Part shown: one piece after another, positions 6,832-8,172 of the stretch
How positions within the stretch are numbered: position 1 is the stretch's first letter
Layout of the letters: every line of letters begins with the position of its first letter
Assembly (NCBI GenBank): GCA_903820955.1
Contig: CAIJJH010000130.1
Coordinates: 1 to 8,172 of the forward strand
DNA length: 8,172 nucleotides
Reading direction: 5' to 3'
Source of the DNA: an uncultured Micrococcales bacterium
GTDB lineage: Bacteria; Actinomycetota; Actinomycetes; Actinomycetales; Microbacteriaceae
Made by a program: the position numbers and the translations under genes
The notes under the pieces: model-generated
Databases searched by the model: none
Told to the model about the DNA's origin: nothing
What the model saw: the letters and a program-made list of their open reading frames with translations, nothing else

Positions 6832-8172
6832 TTAGAACAGGTCCCACGCCTTTGAAAGGCTCTGACGAAGGATTCCCTCTAGCTCGTCGAACTCCTTCTG
6901 ACCGATGGTCAGTGGCGGAGCAAGCTGAACTACCGGGTCGCCACGGTCGTCTGAGCGGCAGTAGAGGCCCGCGTCATAGAGGTCGGTCGATAGGAATCCG
7001 CGAAGGAGCTTCTCTGACTCGGCGTCGTTGAAGGTTTCTCGAGTGTCCTTGTTTTTGACCAACTCGATTGCATAGAAGTAGCCCTCGCCGCGAACGTCAC
7101 CAACGATTGGTAGGTCACGAAGCTTGTCGAGAGTTGCCTTGAATGCCGGGGCGTTGCGGGCAACGTTGCCAACGAGGTCTTCTTCATCAAAGATGTCGAG
7201 GTTCTCGAGGGCCACGGCGGCCGAAACAGGGTGACCGGCGAAGGTGTAACCGTGAGGGAAGATCGCTGTTCCATGCTTGTATGGCTCGAAGAAGCGCTCA
7301 TTCACCAGCAACGCACCGATTGGGGCGTAGGCCGAGGTCATGCCCTTTGCGCAGACAAGCATGTCTGGCTCGAAGTCGTAGAACTCGCTGGCGAACATGG
7401 TTCCGATGCGTCCGAAGCCGTCGATGGTTTCGTCGGCGACCAGGATCACGTCGTACTTGGTGCAGATCTCACGAATCAGTTTGAAGTAGAGCTTGGGTGC
7501 GGTGAAGCAACCACCCGAGTTCTGAACTGGTTCGATGAAGAATGCTGCGACGGTGTCTGGGTCTTCGAAAAGGATCATTTCTTCGACGCGGTTGGCGGCC
7601 CAGATCGCGAAGTCATCTTCGGTCTCAAAGTCGTCTTGCGCGCGGTACCAGTTGGTGTTTGGCACGCGGAACGTGCTTGGCACTAGTGGCTCGAAGGCCT
7701 TCTTCATCGATGGGATTCCGGTTAGCGAAAGGGCTCCGTGCGAGGTGCCGTGGTAGGCAACAGCGCGGGTTAGAACCTTGTGCTTCATCGGCTTGCCGGT
7801 CATCTTGAAGTACTGCTTGGCTAGCTTCCAGGCGGTCTCGTTAGCCTCGCCACCACCGGTGGTGAAGAAGACGCGGTGAAGCGACTTCGGGGCGTAGGAG
7901 AGCAGGCGCTCGGCTAGCTCGATGGCAGGTGCGTGGACGTTTGACCAAATAGGGAAGTAGTCGAGCTGCTTCATCTGCTTGGCGGCGGCCTCGGCTAGGC
8001 GGTGACGCCCGTGACCAGCGTTTACTGCGAACAGGCTAGAGATACCGTCGAAGTACTTCTTGCCAGTCTGGTCCCAGAAGTGGTGACCTTCTGCTTTGGT
8101 AATTATTGGGATTGGGCCAGCCTCGAACTGAGAGTGGCGGGTGAAGTGCATCCACATGTTCTCGCGGGCTGC
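6832..8172 (-). CDS. Class III PLP-dependent aminotransferase (omega-amino acid/pyruvate type), 5' end outside window
   Basis: This fold-type I enzyme moves an amino group, usually a terminal one, to pyruvate or another oxo-acid using pyridoxal phosphate. Numbered from the Met codon at 8157, it shows FTTGGGEANETAWKLA at 98-113 (phosphate-binding loop), YHG at 135-137 (ring stacking), ADE at 241-243 with D242 for the PLP nitrogen, K271 in CAKGM as the Schiff-base lysine, YTFAGHP at 304-310 and RSDDRGDP at 401-408. It is probably partial: the frame stays open to the window edge, adding AAREN, and relatives have residues before their WMHFTR motif. The usual length is about 450-470. It resembles proteins annotated as aspartate aminotransferase family in Streptomyces. 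The substrate (beta-alanine, GABA, a diamine or other) cannot be told from the sequence. It ends in its own terminator. Confidence 0.9.
   Translation of the reverse strand, partial: AARENMWMHFTRHSQFEAGPIPIITKAEGHHFWDQTGKKYFDGISSLFAVNAGHGRHRLAEAAAKQMKQLDYFPIWSNVHAPAIELAERLLSYAPKSLHRVFFTTGGGEANETAWKLAKQYFKMTGKPMKHKVLTRAVAYHGTSHGALSLTGIPSMKKAFEPLVPSTFRVPNTNWYRAQDDFETEDDFAIWAANRVEEMILFEDPDTVAAFFIEPVQNSGGCFTAPKLYFKLIREICTKYDVILVADETIDGFGRIGTMFASEFYDFEPDMLVCAKGMTSAYAPIGALLVNERFFEPYKHGTAIFPHGYTFAGHPVSAAVALENLDIFDEEDLVGNVARNAPAFKATLDKLRDLPIVGDVRGEGYFYAIELVKNKDTRETFNDAESEKLLRGFLSTDLYDAGLYCRSDDRGDPVVQLAPPLTIGQKEFDELEGILRQSLSKAWDLF

Overview
The window looks like chromosomal backbone of an actinobacterium, most likely of the family Microbacteriaceae (Micrococcales), possibly a small-genome freshwater or marine member of the Rhodoluna/Aquiluna type. 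This placement is an inference. It rests on the actinobacterial flavour of the ATP synthase proteins, the very short epsilon subunit, the heavy use of TCG and other C/G-ending codons at only moderate GC (about 47-62% in lines I sampled), start sites that look leaderless, and very tight packing. No gap between genes exceeds about 70 bases. I see no tRNA, rRNA, CRISPR array, insertion sequence, phage gene or attachment site.

Layout. Bases 1-2635 (+) hold the end of the F1Fo ATP synthase operon: atpG, atpD and atpC, closed by a strong hairpin terminator that can act in both directions. A convergent gene for a PduO-type cobalamin adenosyltransferase follows (2681-3310, -). Divergent from it, across only 23 bases, is yaaA (3334-4098, +), a peroxide-stress protein. 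The spacer carries two overlapping -10-like boxes, each 6-7 bases from its start codon. The stop codon of yaaA overlaps the stop codon of the next gene on the minus strand.

From 8172 down to 4095 all genes are on the minus strand, in transcription order: a class III PLP-dependent aminotransferase (5' end outside the window), a terminator, ogt (O6-alkylguanine-DNA alkyltransferase), tag (3-methyladenine-DNA glycosylase I), a small ECF-like sigma factor, and a single-pass membrane protein placed like an anti-sigma factor. ogt and tag overlap in TAATG and form a compact alkylation-repair unit. The sigma/membrane-protein pair begins 43 bases later and may be partly co-transcribed with it.

Functionally the window joins energy conservation (F1 subunits), cofactor salvage (adenosylcobalamin), oxidative and alkylation damage defence (YaaA, Ogt, Tag) and one probable envelope-sensing regulatory pair. 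Most genes are ordinary. The parts most worth a second look are the sigma/membrane-protein pair, with an unusual sigma region 2.2 and an extracellular domain I cannot name; the Gly-Cys-His-Arg active site of Ogt; and the run of apparently leaderless promoters.
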